From the NCBI RefSeq assembly GCF_017877355.1, contig NZ_JAGIPR010000014.1:62001-126000 (forward strand): DNA of 64,000 nt, in the 5' to 3' direction. This document shows positions 1 through 8,909 of this stretch, one piece after another (the stretch's first letter is position 1; every line of letters starts with the position of its first letter). The DNA is from Chryseobacterium jejuense. Its GTDB lineage: Bacteria; Bacteroidota; Bacteroidia; Flavobacteriales; Weeksellaceae. A program made the translations under genes and the position numbers. The notes under the pieces were generated by a model. That model saw only the letters and a list, made by a program, of their open reading frames with translations. It did not search any database and was not told where the DNA came from.

Positions 1-1418
1 TTCAAATAAATCTTTTTAGCGAGCTGTCCAATCTGCTTGAGTTTTGCCTGCGTATCTTCTGACCAAGGAAGTCCAATACAAAGTCTCATACAGTTTTCAA
101 ACTGTTTCTGGAAAGTAAACATTCTTCCGGGAGCAATACTTATATTCTGTTTGATGGCAAGATCATAAAGCTCTGTAGTACGGATTTTCTTATCAAATTC
201 TACCCATAAGGACAATCCTCCCTGTGGGCGACTGGTTTTGGTTCCTTCCGGAAAGTATTCAGCGATGGTTTGTACATAATTCTGATAATTACTTTGCAAC
301 GTCTTTCTAAGCTGCTGAAGATGCTTTTCATACCTTCCGGACTTCAAGAAGTTAGCAACAGCCTCATTCACAATTGAAATAGAAGATGTGGAATGCAAAA
401 GTTTAAGCTTTAAGATCTTATCTTTATATTTTCCAGGCGCAATCCAGCCTACACGATATCCCGGAGCCAATGTTTTTGAAATAGAGCTACAATACAGCAC
501 ATTCCCATCTTTATCAAAAGATTTGCAGCATTTCGGACGGGTAGAGCCAAAATAAAGGTCTCCATACACATCATCTTCAATCAAAGGAATATTATTTTCT
601 GAAAGGATTCTTACAATTTCTTTCTTATTCTCATCAGGCATGCAGCTTCCCAGAGGAGAATTAAAATTAGGAATCAACAAACACAAATCAATTTTGGGAA
701 TCAGTTTTTTTAAGGCCTCAATTTCTATTCCGGTGGTAGGATGGGTGGGTAATTCTAAAACTTTTAATCCCAATCCGTTGGCCAGCTGAAGAATCCCTGG
801 ATAACATGGACTTTCAATAGCAATAGTATCTCCTGGTTTCCCTAAGGCCATTAAACAGAAAGATAGGGCATTCATTCCGCCATTTGTAGTAATCAGATCA
901 TTTTCATGAAGATTTCCAGCCCATTGTAATGAACGTACAGCAATCATTCTTCTCAGCTTCAGGTTTCCCTGTAGTTCTTCATATTCTGTTCCACCTTCTT
1001 TTAATTCTCTTATAGCATGTACAATCTCTTTTTTCAGTTTGGCCTGAGGAAGAAGATCTCCGGATGGAATTCCAATGGAAAAGAAGGTGATATCCTTTTT
1101 ACCCATATTTTCATAGACTTTACTGATAAGCTCATCAGGTTCGTCATTATTGGCAATCAAAGAAGGACGGCTCACTTCAGGCAACGGAAGCTTTACAGAC
1201 AACAATTGGCTTACAAAATATCCGGATTGTGGCTTAGATTCTACAAGAGATTGAGATTCCAGCTCAAGAAAAACACGTTTAGCGGTGTTCATGCTTACCT
1301 GATGTTCACTGCATAGCATTCTTACAGACGGAAGTTTATCTCCTGCCTTTAATACTCCGCTTTTGATCTGGGAGGCGATGCCATCTGCTATTTCTGTATA
1401 TAAAAATTCTTTACTCAT
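1..1418 (-). CDS. MocR-type regulator (GntR-wHTH fused to aminotransferase fold), C-terminus cut by window edge
   Basis: Reading the minus strand gives one uninterrupted frame that runs off the left edge. The N-terminus is a GntR winged helix (TEIADGIASQIKSG, then GDKLPSVRML). It is followed by a class-I aminotransferase fold with the PLP lysine in SISKTLAPGYRVGW and an aspartate-containing IEDDVYGDLYF segment. MocR proteins are DNA-binding regulators that sense PLP or amino compounds and often control a divergent gene; here that is an EamA-family exporter 96 bases away. An ATG also exists at 1436, but a TATATTTG -7 box at 1445-1438 would start transcription downstream of it, so the start at 1418 is preferred. 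The effector is unknown. Confidence 0.9.
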   Translation of the reverse strand, partial: MSKEFLYTEIADGIASQIKSGVLKAGDKLPSVRMLCSEHQVSMNTAKRVFLELESQSLVESKPQSGYFVSQLLSVKLPLPEVSRPSLIANNDEPDELISKVYENMGKKDITFFSIGIPSGDLLPQAKLKKEIVHAIRELKEGGTEYEELQGNLKLRRMIAVRSLQWAGNLHENDLITTNGGMNALSFCLMALGKPGDTIAIESPCYPGILQLANGLGLKVLELPTHPTTGIEIEALKKLIPKIDLCLLIPNFNSPLGSCMPDENKKEIVRILSENNIPLIEDDVYGDLYFGSTRPKCCKSFDKDGNVLYCSSISKTLAPGYRVGWIAPGKYKDKILKLKLLHSTSSISIVNEAVANFLKSGRYEKHLQQLRKTLQSNYQNYVQTIAEYFPEGTKTSRPQGGLSLWVEFDKKIRTTELYDLAIKQNISIAPGRMFTFQKQFENCMRLCIGLPWSEDTQAKLKQIGQLAKKIYL

Positions 1419-1437
1419 TTTTTTAACTGTACTCATA

Positions 1438-1488
1438 CAAATATACAAAACTGATACTGTGTTTGTTTGTTTTTCCTCTTTAATTTTG
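1438..1488. promoter_or_regulatory. Divergent promoter region, MocR / EamA exporter
   Basis: Two Bacteroidetes-type -7 elements (consensus TAnnTTTG) face away from each other. TATATTTG on the minus strand (1445-1438) would serve the MocR gene, and TAATTTTG on the plus strand (1481-1488) would serve the exporter. Neither has a clear -33 TTTG at the ideal spacing, which would fit activation by the regulator; that last point is inference. Confidence 0.5.
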
Positions 1489-1513
1489 TCCTTATAATTA
1501 AAAGTTTATCAAA

Positions 1514-2398
1514 ATGATGACAAATACAATTTCAAAAGACCAGGCTTTAAGCGGCTGGATCAATGGTTTCATAGGCGTATTGCTATTTAGCGGTTCTATG
1601 CCAGCCACCAAGCTTGCAGTGATGGAAATGGATCCTATATTTGCAACAATTGCCCGTGCAGTGATTGCAGGAATCTTAGCGCTTTCCGTTTTATTGATTT
1701 ATAAGGAAAAACGCCCGGCAAAACATCAGTTATTTTCCTTAGTACTGGTTGCTATAGGGTGTGTCATAGGATTTCCTTTACTTTCTTCATTAGCCTTGCA
1801 GTATCTTACCTCTGCTCATTCTATTGTATTTTTAGGAATGTTACCTTTGGCTACTGCTATTTTCGGGGTTTTCCGTGGTGGAGAGAAACCACATCCTGTA
1901 TTCTGGATGTTTTCTGTGATTGGCAGCCTTTTAGTTGTTGGCTATGCTTTTTCTCAGGGTATTTCCGCTTCTCCAATTGGAGATATTCTGATGCTTGTGG
2001 CCATCATTCTGTGTGGAATGGGCTATGCAGAAGGAGCAAAACTATCTAAAACATTGGGCGGATGGCAGGTTATTTCATGGGCTCTGGTTATATCTTTACC
2101 TATTATGCTCCCTTTATTTTTTATCTATTTCCCTTCCAATATTGAATCCATAAGCTTTAAAGGTTGGTTTGGATTAGGTTATATTTCCCTGTTCAGTATG
2201 TTTATCGGGTTTATATTCTGGTATAAAGGATTGGCACAGGGTGGAATTACCACTGTAGGACAGCTTCAGCTATTACAACCATTTTTCGGTCTTGCTTTAG
2301 CGGCATACCTTCTTCACGAACAGGTAAGCATAGGCATGTTGGGAATTACAGTTGGAGTGATTCTATGCGTTGTAGGTACTAAAAGATTTGCAAAATAG
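1514..2398 (+). CDS. EamA / DMT-superfamily transporter
   Basis: A 294-residue inner-membrane protein with about ten hydrophobic helices in two homologous halves, the layout of the drug/metabolite transporter (EamA) family. Glycine-rich helices and the late motif YKGLAQGGITTVGQLQLLQP are typical of EamA proteins that export amino acids or related metabolites. The first codon could equally be the adjacent ATG at 1517. It is divergent from a MocR regulator, a common pairing in which the regulator switches on the exporter when its amino-compound ligand builds up. The substrate cannot be read from sequence. An intrinsic terminator-like hairpin follows. Confidence 0.88.
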   Translation: MMTNTISKDQALSGWINGFIGVLLFSGSMPATKLAVMEMDPIFATIARAVIAGILALSVLLIYKEKRPAKHQLFSLVLVAIGCVIGFPLLSSLALQYLTSAHSIVFLGMLPLATAIFGVFRGGEKPHPVFWMFSVIGSLLVVGYAFSQGISASPIGDILMLVAIILCGMGYAEGAKLSKTLGGWQVISWALVISLPIMLPLFFIYFPSNIESISFKGWFGLGYISLFSMFIGFIFWYKGLAQGGITTVGQLQLLQPFFGLALAAYLLHEQVSIGMLGITVGVILCVVGTKRFAK

Positions 2399-2426
2399 GG
2401 ATTAGCACCCATGTATTATAAGGTTT

Positions 2427-2456
2427 AAGCCCGTTATCATCAATGAAAACGGGTTT
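2427..2456 (+). terminator. Terminator-like hairpin after EamA gene
   Basis: AAGCCCGTT (2427-2435) pairs with AACGGGTTT (2448-2456), with one wobble and a 12-base loop, followed by a T-containing stretch. It ends the EamA transcript and lies before the convergent AraC gene. Confidence 0.6.
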
Positions 2457-2516
2457 TGCTATTCTATATAGTCATTTCATCCAATAAGATCCGGATCTAA
2501 ATATTGAGAATAGTCC

Positions 2517-3305
2517 TTAGGCTTTAAGTACTTTAGGTTTAGCTTTCATCACCGCGAAATATGATGAAGTAAAGGCAGATAAACTTTGATAACCTACTTT
2601 GTAGGCTACTTCACTTAACGTATATTGTTTTGTATCAATAAGTTCAATGCTTTTTAATATTCTGGTCAGTTGAAGGTATTTTTGTAAGGTAATTCCTGTT
2701 TCATTTTTAAAGTTTCGCTGAAGGCTTCGTACTGACATTTGTGCTTTGGCCGCCAGGGAATCAATATCCAGATTATATTTAAAATTGGAATTGATATCAT
2801 TACAGACAGGAATTAATCTTGTATCCTTAGGAATAGGAATTTCAAGCCCATTACTTTCTTTGCAAAAGTTCGGAAGACTCTTTAATATGGCTTTAAAGAA
2901 AATATCCTGTTCTTCGTTTTCATCCAAAGACTGGTTCCATTTTGAAGCATACAGCAGCATTTCTTTCAAAACAGGAGGAACAGCAAATACATGAACATTC
3001 TGATAAAAGTCTTCTTCAAAAACAGATTTGAATAAAAAGACCATCAGATTAACTGTTTTTGCTTCTGAAGTAATTTTATGTGCTTTTCCGGACGGAACCC
3101 AGATCACGTGATGCTGAGGAACCAGATAGATTTTCTGATCAATATGAAAATACTGGTAACCCTCTTCCACAAAAGTAAGCTGTGCACGTTTATGAACATG
3201 CTCGTAGTCGTCGTGTTTCCAGTCTTTTTCAAGCCATACATAAGCTTCTTTTTCGATGGTGTCTACAAACTGGCTCTGTGTTTTTTCAATCAGTCCACAT
3301 TTCAT
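2517..3305 (-). CDS. AraC-family regulator with N-terminal cupin domain
   Basis: 262 residues. The first ~110 have the AraC-type cupin (HKRAQLTFVEEGYQYFHI; VIWVPSGKAHKI), and the last ~100 are two helix-turn-helix motifs (IDSLAAKAQMSVRSLQRNF and LSEVAYKVGYQSLSAFTSSY). This is a one-component cytoplasmic regulator. It is divergent from the secreted flavodoxin-RidA gene, its most likely target. It is clearly paralogous to the AraC protein at 51061-51867, sharing the cupin layout and the IYLLPQ/IYLVPQ and WIPS/WVPS patches. The ligand is unknown. Confidence 0.88.
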   Translation of the reverse strand: MKCGLIEKTQSQFVDTIEKEAYVWLEKDWKHDDYEHVHKRAQLTFVEEGYQYFHIDQKIYLVPQHHVIWVPSGKAHKITSEAKTVNLMVFLFKSVFEEDFYQNVHVFAVPPVLKEMLLYASKWNQSLDENEEQDIFFKAILKSLPNFCKESNGLEIPIPKDTRLIPVCNDINSNFKYNLDIDSLAAKAQMSVRSLQRNFKNETGITLQKYLQLTRILKSIELIDTKQYTLSEVAYKVGYQSLSAFTSSYFAVMKAKPKVLKA

Positions 3306-3308
3306 GCT

Positions 3309-3363
3309 GTCGTTTTGTATATATTTTTTGGCAAATTTAATAAAAACGACAATATTAATTTTG
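3309..3363. promoter_or_regulatory. Divergent promoters with inverted repeat, AraC / flavodoxin-RidA
   Basis: Minus-strand TAAATTTG (3339-3332) and plus-strand TAATTTTG (3356-3363) fit the -7 consensus. GTCGTTTT (3309-3316) and AAAACGAC (3343-3350) form an inverted repeat that straddles both promoters and is a candidate AraC operator pair. Confidence 0.5.
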
Positions 3364-3389
3364 TATCATTAATTTATATCCTGTTCAGA

Positions 3390-4526
3390 ATGAAAAAAAT
3401 ATGTTCTTTTTTTATTTTAATTTTACTATTTAACACCACACAGATTATGGCACAGCATAAAGCTAAAATACTGGTTCTTATCCATTCAGACAATGGCGGA
3501 ACCTACGAACTGGCAAAAGAAATTGCCAAAGGTATTGAGAGCGAGAATAATGCTACTACTTATATCAAATTGGTTAAGTCCTCACAGAATCAAAATCTGA
3601 AAGGGTTACCGGTTGCAACAGTAGACGAGCTAACCGACTATGACGGAATTGCTTTTGGATCACCGGTTTACTTCGGAAATATCAGTACCGGAATGAGTGA
3701 ATTTTTATCTAAAACTGTTCAGCTTTGGACCAATCATGCTTTGGAAGGAGTTCCGGCAACTGTTTTTATGTCTGCAGGAAGCGGTGCGGGAAAAGAACTG
3801 GCTCTTCAGGCTTTCTGGAACAGTCTTGCCGTACATGGAATGATACTGGTATCTAATGGAATCCGTGGAACTGAAGAGCTGAATAAAGCTATTCCACAAG
3901 GAAATTCAGTACTGGGAATTACCACTATGGCTTCTCTGAAGGATGTTGAACGTCCTACAAAAGGAGAGGGAGCTCTGGCGGAGCTTCAAGGCAGAAATTT
4001 TGCAAAAGTATCGTTGGCATTAAAAGATACACGTCCGAAAAGGACTGCTGCCATTGTTGAAAATCATCAGAATTTTAATGAAGTTTTAAAACAAAAAAAT
4101 ATTATTCTTCCACAAGTTCCTAAGCCTGCAGGAAATTATCAGCCATTTGTACGTTCAGGAAACCTTGTTTTCATCAATCAGGTTGCTTTAAAGGATGGAA
4201 AAATTTTCAATGCCGGAAAGTTAGGGGTAGATGTTACTGAACAGCAGGTAAAAGATGCTACCAGAGTTACTATGCTGAATGTTCTGTCTGTTCTTAATGA
4301 AGCTGTTGGCGGTGATCTCGGCAAGGTAAAACAATGTGTGCAGCTTACGGGCATCTTTAATACAAAAGATGATTATACCAAACATGCTGATCTGATGAAT
4401 ATAGCTTCTGATCTTACAGCGGAGGTTTTTGGAGATAAAGGAAAACATGCAAGAGCAACATTTGGGGCTTCTTCTATTCCTGTAAATTCTTCGGTGGAAA
4501 TTCAGGCTGTTTTTGAAGTAGAGTAA
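3390..4526 (+). CDS. Secreted flavodoxin-like (WrbA-type) domain fused to a RidA/YjgF domain
   Basis: 378 residues. A signal peptide (about residues 1-21, ending TTQIMA before QHK) is followed by a WrbA/NAD(P)H-quinone-oxidoreductase-like flavodoxin domain. This has a phosphate loop SDNGGTYELA, the patch FGSPVYFGNIS and the late segment TVFMSAGSGAGKELAL. From about residue 250 comes a RidA-family domain (PKPAGNYQPFVRSGNLVF to RATFGASSIPVNSSVEIQAV), which keeps the conserved C-terminal arginine. RidA proteins hydrolyse reactive imines; WrbA-type flavoproteins reduce quinones. I chose the ATG at 3390, which gives a normal signal peptide and follows a TAnnTTTG box; the longer frame upstream is antisense to the AraC gene. 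The single-polypeptide combination and its export are unusual. Confidence 0.82.
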   Translation: MKKICSFFILILLFNTTQIMAQHKAKILVLIHSDNGGTYELAKEIAKGIESENNATTYIKLVKSSQNQNLKGLPVATVDELTDYDGIAFGSPVYFGNISTGMSEFLSKTVQLWTNHALEGVPATVFMSAGSGAGKELALQAFWNSLAVHGMILVSNGIRGTEELNKAIPQGNSVLGITTMASLKDVERPTKGEGALAELQGRNFAKVSLALKDTRPKRTAAIVENHQNFNEVLKQKNIILPQVPKPAGNYQPFVRSGNLVFINQVALKDGKIFNAGKLGVDVTEQQVKDATRVTMLNVLSVLNEAVGGDLGKVKQCVQLTGIFNTKDDYTKHADLMNIASDLTAEVFGDKGKHARATFGASSIPVNSSVEIQAVFEVE

Positions 4527-4639
4527 CTTTTTCCCGCGGAGCTCACAGATCTCACTGGAAAATATATAATAAATTGATAGCGCAAATAGATTAATATTTG
4601 CGCTATTTTTATGCTTTGTTGGGAGATTATTTAATCTCT

Positions 4640-4750
4640 CACTGGGCAGATTTTTTAACCACAGATAAACAGATTAACACAGATGATTGTGGATGAAAAA
4701 TTACCAGTTACTTAACAAACAAATAAGATCTGCATTATTCGCGAAATCTG
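4640..4750. repeat. Degenerate intergenic repeat (cacagat / atctgtg words)
   Basis: The gap 4527-4761 has no gene. It contains runs such as CCACAGATAAACAGATTAAC and AAATCTGTGAGAATTTTATT. Similar 'cacagat...atctg' words recur near 8010 and 37000, so this looks like a worn copy of a dispersed intergenic repeat family. Confidence 0.35.
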
Positions 4751-4761
4751 TGAGAATTTTA

Positions 4762-6192
4762 TTAAGAAAGTTGTTTAAAGACTTCTGCAATAATCTGTAT
4801 ACTTTGTTCCAATTGTTCTTCTGAGATGGAACCATAGCTTAACCTGAAACCATTGACATGATTTCGACTGTATTGTTTTGGATGAATGATCTTAATATTT
4901 TTCTCCAATAATAATGAAGTAGCTTTATCCCAATCCAGTATTGTTTTTGGGACAATCCAAAAGGCCAGTCCTCCTTCAGGCAGGGTAAAGTGGGCAACAT
5001 CTTTCATATACTTATTCAAAATACCGTATACGAAGTCTCTTTTGTGTTTATAATGAGTTGTCGCTTTTCTGATGTGTTTTTTTACAGCCCCTTCTTTGAT
5101 TAACTGCAAAACGGCCTGCTCCATAATTACATCTCCATGTACATCAATAATCTTTCTTAAGCTTCCAATTCTTTGTAATAAATTCTGATTTTTAGTGGCC
5201 AGATATCCAATTCTCAATGCGGGTGCCACCACCTTACTTAAGGTTCCGACATATACATAATTATTGAGTTCAGGAAAGCTTGAAATAGGCAGAATAGGTC
5301 GGTAACCGAAATGAAATTCATTATCATAATCATCTTCAATGATCGTAATAGTATGTTTATTGGCAAGCTCTATTAATCTTAAACGCCTTGATAAACTTAA
5401 AGTTACCATCGTTGGATATTGTCTGTGAGGTGTAATATAGATCGCTTTTATATTTTTATGCTGAGCCAAAAGTTCTTCTATATTATCTACACAAATTCCA
5501 TTTTCATCTACAGATACGGGCAGAAGTTTTGCTCCCGAGTACTCAAAAGCCTGCCATGCCGGTTGATAACCCGGATCTTCTACAATGACAAAATCTCCGG
5601 AAGTTAAAAGACTCTGGGCTGTCAGAAACATTGCCATCTGGCTTCCTCTGGTAATTGAAATTTCATGTTCATGAATTTGCATTCCTCGCTGATGGTTCAG
5701 CATTTGGGAGATTGTTTTCCTGAATTCTATATCCCCATGTTCATCTCCATAGCCCATCATTTGCCATTTTGCTTTAATCCCGAAAATCTGCCGGTAGGCT
5801 CTTGCCAATTCAGTAACAGGAGCTATTTTACTGTCCGGATGGCCATCATCAAAGGTAATCATCATTCCTTGAGACATCATTAATTCATCTGATGTATCCG
5901 ATGTTCTGTAAACTTTTTTTTCATGTAAAGCAGGAAGACTTTCAGAAACAAAAATTCCTTTCCTTTCTTTGGAAATTGCCCATTCTTCATTGAGTAATAC
6001 CTCATAAGCTTCTACTACTGTGTTCCTGTTGATTTTGAGCATCGCTGCCAGATTCCGGCTCCCGGGAAGTGTATCACCGGGCTTTAGCCTTCCGGAACGG
6101 ATGTCTGCAATAATAGTATCTGCTATCTGTAAATAAACGGCTTTATCAAGCTTTTTATCAATTTCGAATTCTAATTTCCAAGGTCTTAACAT
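4762..6192 (-). CDS. MocR-family PLP-binding transcriptional regulator
   Basis: 476 residues. The GntR winged helix is at about 17-85 (IADTIIADIRSGRLKPGD, then LPGSRNLAAMLKINRNTVVEA). An aminotransferase-like domain follows with YITPHRQYPTMVTLS, EDDYDNEFHF and the PLP lysine in GTLSKVVAPALRIGY. The family binds DNA as a head-to-tail dimer and uses PLP, free or bound to an amino ligand, as effector. It is divergent from a cupin and a DapA-like gene, its likely regulon. An inverted repeat TGGACT/AGTCCA sits in the shared promoter. It is a paralog of the regulators at 1-1418 and 42860-44347, and is complete. Confidence 0.92.
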   Translation of the reverse strand: MLRPWKLEFEIDKKLDKAVYLQIADTIIADIRSGRLKPGDTLPGSRNLAAMLKINRNTVVEAYEVLLNEEWAISKERKGIFVSESLPALHEKKVYRTSDTSDELMMSQGMMITFDDGHPDSKIAPVTELARAYRQIFGIKAKWQMMGYGDEHGDIEFRKTISQMLNHQRGMQIHEHEISITRGSQMAMFLTAQSLLTSGDFVIVEDPGYQPAWQAFEYSGAKLLPVSVDENGICVDNIEELLAQHKNIKAIYITPHRQYPTMVTLSLSRRLRLIELANKHTITIIEDDYDNEFHFGYRPILPISSFPELNNYVYVGTLSKVVAPALRIGYLATKNQNLLQRIGSLRKIIDVHGDVIMEQAVLQLIKEGAVKKHIRKATTHYKHKRDFVYGILNKYMKDVAHFTLPEGGLAFWIVPKTILDWDKATSLLLEKNIKIIHPKQYSRNHVNGFRLSYGSISEEQLEQSIQIIAEVFKQLS

Positions 6193-6193
6193 C

Positions 6194-6254
6194 TGGACTA
6201 TCTATTTATATAAAAACTGAATCATTTAAACAGTCCAAATATAAAATAATTTTG
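6194..6254. promoter_or_regulatory. Divergent promoters and candidate MocR operator
   Basis: Minus-strand TATATTTG (6243-6236) and plus-strand TAATTTTG (6247-6254) are back-to-back -7 boxes. TGGACT (6194-6199) and AGTCCA (6232-6237) form an inverted repeat; the second arm overlaps the minus-strand -7 box, which would suit autorepression. Confidence 0.5.
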
Positions 6255-6293
6255 TCAGGCAATAAAGCACAAAATCTTTAAATTTTTAAAATC

Positions 6294-6749
6294 ATGGACA
6301 AGAAACAGTTTAGTTCAAAAGACTTTCACGAAACGTATGCAAGACCAAAGTATGTAAAACCGGCTCATTTAATTCATAAAAATGTAGAAAATGCAGGAGA
6401 GCACAATCAGTTTTCAACAGAAAGAAAGCATCCGGTTTTCTTTGTGGATCTTCCAAGCAAAAATGTAAGCATGACGATTGGCGGATTGCTACCCGGACAA
6501 CAAACCAACAGACATCGTCACACTTATGAAACCGTATTGTTTGTGCTTGAAGGAAAAGGCTGGACGGAAGTGGAAGACGAAAGAGTACATTGGGAAGCCG
6601 GAGATGCCGTTTACATTCCATCATGGGCATGGCATAAACACCAGAACATGAGTGATACGGAACCTGCCAAATATATTGCCTGCGAAAATGCTCCTCAACT
6701 TCAGAACTTAGGTGTTGCCCTGAGAGAAGAAGAGGGTAGAGACCTTTAA
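6294..6749 (+). CDS. Cupin-domain protein
   Basis: 151 residues with one cupin barrel. Cupin motif 1 carries the metal ligands in RHRHTYETVLFVLEGKGW, and motif 2 is GDAVYIPSWAWHKHQN, supplying the last histidine. Such small cupins act as dioxygenases, isomerases or binding proteins for small organic acids. It is first in a plus-strand pair with a DapA-like lyase and divergent from a MocR regulator, so a role in breaking down or modifying an amino- or keto-acid is plausible. The exact substrate is unknown. The start is the only ATG near the N-terminus and follows the -7 box by about 40 bases. Confidence 0.85.
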   Translation: MDKKQFSSKDFHETYARPKYVKPAHLIHKNVENAGEHNQFSTERKHPVFFVDLPSKNVSMTIGGLLPGQQTNRHRHTYETVLFVLEGKGWTEVEDERVHWEAGDAVYIPSWAWHKHQNMSDTEPAKYIACENAPQLQNLGVALREEEGRDL

Positions 6750-6762
6750 TCTTCAACTGGTG

Positions 6763-6810
6763 GAAAGTAGTAAATCTTTTATTTTAAAATACCCCCGGTT
6801 TACTACTTTC
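6763..6810 (+). repeat. Perfect 12-bp inverted repeat between cupin and DapA-like gene
   Basis: GAAAGTAGTAAA (6763-6774) is exactly complementary to TTTACTACTTTC (6799-6810), enclosing a 24-base AT-rich loop. It could be a partial terminator or an RNA stem that sets different levels of the two genes. Confidence 0.55.
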
Positions 6811-6869
6811 TGTCAGTTTACTTTTAATTCCATTACAACAAAAAAATCTTTATTTTAAACCAAGAAAAT

Positions 6870-7754
6870 ATGAAAAACGTTCCATTTAAAGGAATTATTG
6901 CATATCCTATTACTCCGTTTCATGAAAACGATACCATCAATCTTCCGCTTTTTAAAGATATGGTTGAAAAATTAGTAATTTCGGGAAGTCACGGAATTGC
7001 ATCACTGGGAAGTGCCGGCGTTATGCCTTATTTATCAGACGAAGAAAAGGAAGCAGTAACTGAAGCTACTGTACAGCAGGTAAAAGCCAGAATTCCAACG
7101 CTTATAGGAGTTTCTAACCTGACTACGGAAAAAACGATCCACCATGCGCAGTTTGCAGAAAAAGCAGGTGCTGATGCTGTTATGATTATTCCCATGAGCT
7201 ACTGGAAGCTGACTGATGATGAAATTATAGCTCATTATGATGCTGTAGCCAGCAAAATTTCTATTCCAATTATGGCGTATAATAATCCTGCAACCGGTGG
7301 GGTAGATATGTCTCCCGCTCTTTTGAAAAGACTCCTTGAAATTCCTAATGTAACCATGATTAAGGAAAGTACGGGAGATGTACAGAGAATGCATTACCTA
7401 CGAAAAGAATTGGGGGAAGATGTGGCTTTTTATAATGGTTCCAATCCATTGGCTTTAGCAGCTTTTTCTGCAGGAGCAACAGGCTGGTGTACCGCTGCAC
7501 CCAATCTGATCCCGGAACTTAATCTCAATCTTTATGAGGCAATTCAGCAGAACGAATTGCATAAGGCACAGGATATTTTTTACAAACAGGTAGAGTTATT
7601 GAAATTTATTGTGGCTAAAGGATTACCCAGAGCGGTTAAAGCGGGATTGGATATTTTGGGAGAAGAAAGTGGTTATTTAAGAAACCCTCTAAAACCATTG
7701 ACAGAAATTGAAACTGAAGAACTGAAAAAGATTCTCAATGAAATAAGAAACTGA
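6870..7754 (+). CDS. Dihydrodipicolinate synthase (DapA)-family lyase/aldolase
   Basis: 294 residues forming the DapA/N-acetylneuraminate-lyase TIM barrel. Visible are the early GIIAYPITPF strand, a G-S-A-G segment in place of the usual G-T-T-G-E, the tyrosine in IMAYNNPATGG, and the Schiff-base lysine in VTMIKESTGD. The family makes or breaks C-C bonds of pyruvate or other 2-keto acids. The linkage to a cupin and a MocR regulator, and the altered substrate loop, argue against the housekeeping lysine-pathway enzyme and for a catabolic aldolase. The substrate is not identifiable here. Confidence 0.82.
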   Translation: MKNVPFKGIIAYPITPFHENDTINLPLFKDMVEKLVISGSHGIASLGSAGVMPYLSDEEKEAVTEATVQQVKARIPTLIGVSNLTTEKTIHHAQFAEKAGADAVMIIPMSYWKLTDDEIIAHYDAVASKISIPIMAYNNPATGGVDMSPALLKRLLEIPNVTMIKESTGDVQRMHYLRKELGEDVAFYNGSNPLALAAFSAGATGWCTAAPNLIPELNLNLYEAIQQNELHKAQDIFYKQVELLKFIVAKGLPRAVKAGLDILGEESGYLRNPLKPLTEIETEELKKILNEIRN

Positions 7755-7950
7755 TTTATATTAGAAAACTAAAGGGAGCAAATGTTTTCCTTATATGCTG
7801 CTTATTTAAACCATTAAGATGTTAAAAGAATAAGAAGAGTTGAAACTGTTTCATGAAGGAGTATGCTTAATGATTCTTAACACCTTCATTAATCTTAATC
7901 GTTTAATATTCTGCGAAATTTCTGGTGAAAATTATAGTATTTTTAATCGT

Positions 7951-7988
7951 CACGGATGCACGGATAATTTTTTACTCGTGTATTCGTG
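7951..7988. repeat. Palindromic intergenic repeat, copy A (cacggatgcacg type)
   Basis: The arm at 7951-7966 (cacggatgcacggata) pairs with 7973-7988 (tactcgtgtattcgtg), with several wobbles. The same family recurs at 19921-19955, 31336-31365 and, as a half copy, near 37030. It lies in the 294-base gap between the DapA-like and AraC genes, which holds no credible gene. Confidence 0.6.
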
Positions 7989-8048
7989 GCTAATAAAAAA
8001 GCATAAAAATCTGTCTCATCTGTGGTAAAAATTTATGTACATTTGAAT

Positions 8049-8846
8049 ATGCAGATTTCACCCCCAAAACATCTGGCACCCTTCATCCGGCATTATATCT
8101 TTCTGGAAAATAATAGAAAGGATATAAAGAACGTCAGATTATTTACTGATGGCAGCAGCGGATTGATTTTGTCTGCTCATACGAATCTGTTTTCTCATCA
8201 TTCGGAAGAGCATATACCGGCTTCTTTTTTTTATGGAACATTGAACAGTTATAAAGATTTTTATTCAAAAGGTAATTTTTCCTTTATAGCAGTGGTTTTT
8301 CAACCTTACTTTTTAAATATGCTTCTGAAAACCTCTGCAAAAGAAGTTAAGAATCAGATTATTTCTGTGGAAGATGTATTAAAGGACAAATTCACTCCTT
8401 TCCAAGACAGGATTTTTTATAAAACAGATCCATTAACGGTTATTGGTGATCTGAATATTTTTTTCTCACAATTTATATCGAAAGAGATTGGAGCTGATTA
8501 TCAACTTATAGGAGCTATTCAGCAATATATTCTACAGCATAAAGGTTCTGTATCATCCAGAGATCTGGAAAACTTTACAGGATATTCTGAACGGCATCTG
8601 GAAAGAAAGTTTGAAGACTATCTGGGCATTTCTCCTAAAAAATATACTAATATTATTCGTCTTCATTATTTTTTAAGCCTTATGAATCAAGGAATCTGGG
8701 ATGAAAATATAACTACACTTTCTTATCATGCCGGTTATTCTGACCAATCCCATCTGATTCGGGAGTTTAAAAAGAATGTAGGTCTCACTCCCGGACAGTA
8801 TGCCCATACTGAAAATAAAATGGCCGTCAACTTCATTGAACTGTAA
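8049..8846 (+). CDS. AraC-family transcriptional regulator
   Basis: 265 residues from the ATG at 8049; an in-frame GTG at 8022 lies in the upstream repeat and is less likely. The N-terminal domain (PPKHLAPFIRHYIFLE, DGSSGLILS) resembles the DUF6597-type sensor domain of Bacteroidetes AraC proteins. The C-terminal ~100 residues are two HTH motifs (RDLENFTGYSERHLERKFED and LSYHAGYSDQSHLIREF, ending VGLTPGQY). It is followed after 63 bases by a nitrilase-like gene and then an MFS exporter on the same strand, which it probably controls. Confidence 0.86.
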   Translation: MQISPPKHLAPFIRHYIFLENNRKDIKNVRLFTDGSSGLILSAHTNLFSHHSEEHIPASFFYGTLNSYKDFYSKGNFSFIAVVFQPYFLNMLLKTSAKEVKNQIISVEDVLKDKFTPFQDRIFYKTDPLTVIGDLNIFFSQFISKEIGADYQLIGAIQQYILQHKGSVSSRDLENFTGYSERHLERKFEDYLGISPKKYTNIIRLHYFLSLMNQGIWDENITTLSYHAGYSDQSHLIREFKKNVGLTPGQYAHTENKMAVNFIEL

Positions 8847-8909
8847 CTCTCATGTCGGTTTTATACAATTTTTCTTTGGCAAACTGATATAGATTTGCTG
8901 AAAAAAATA

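Noticed and set aside
7840..8028. 62-residue frame between DapA-like and AraC genes
   Set aside because: It runs through the palindromic repeat at 7951-7988, has no protein character, and overlaps the leader of the AraC gene.
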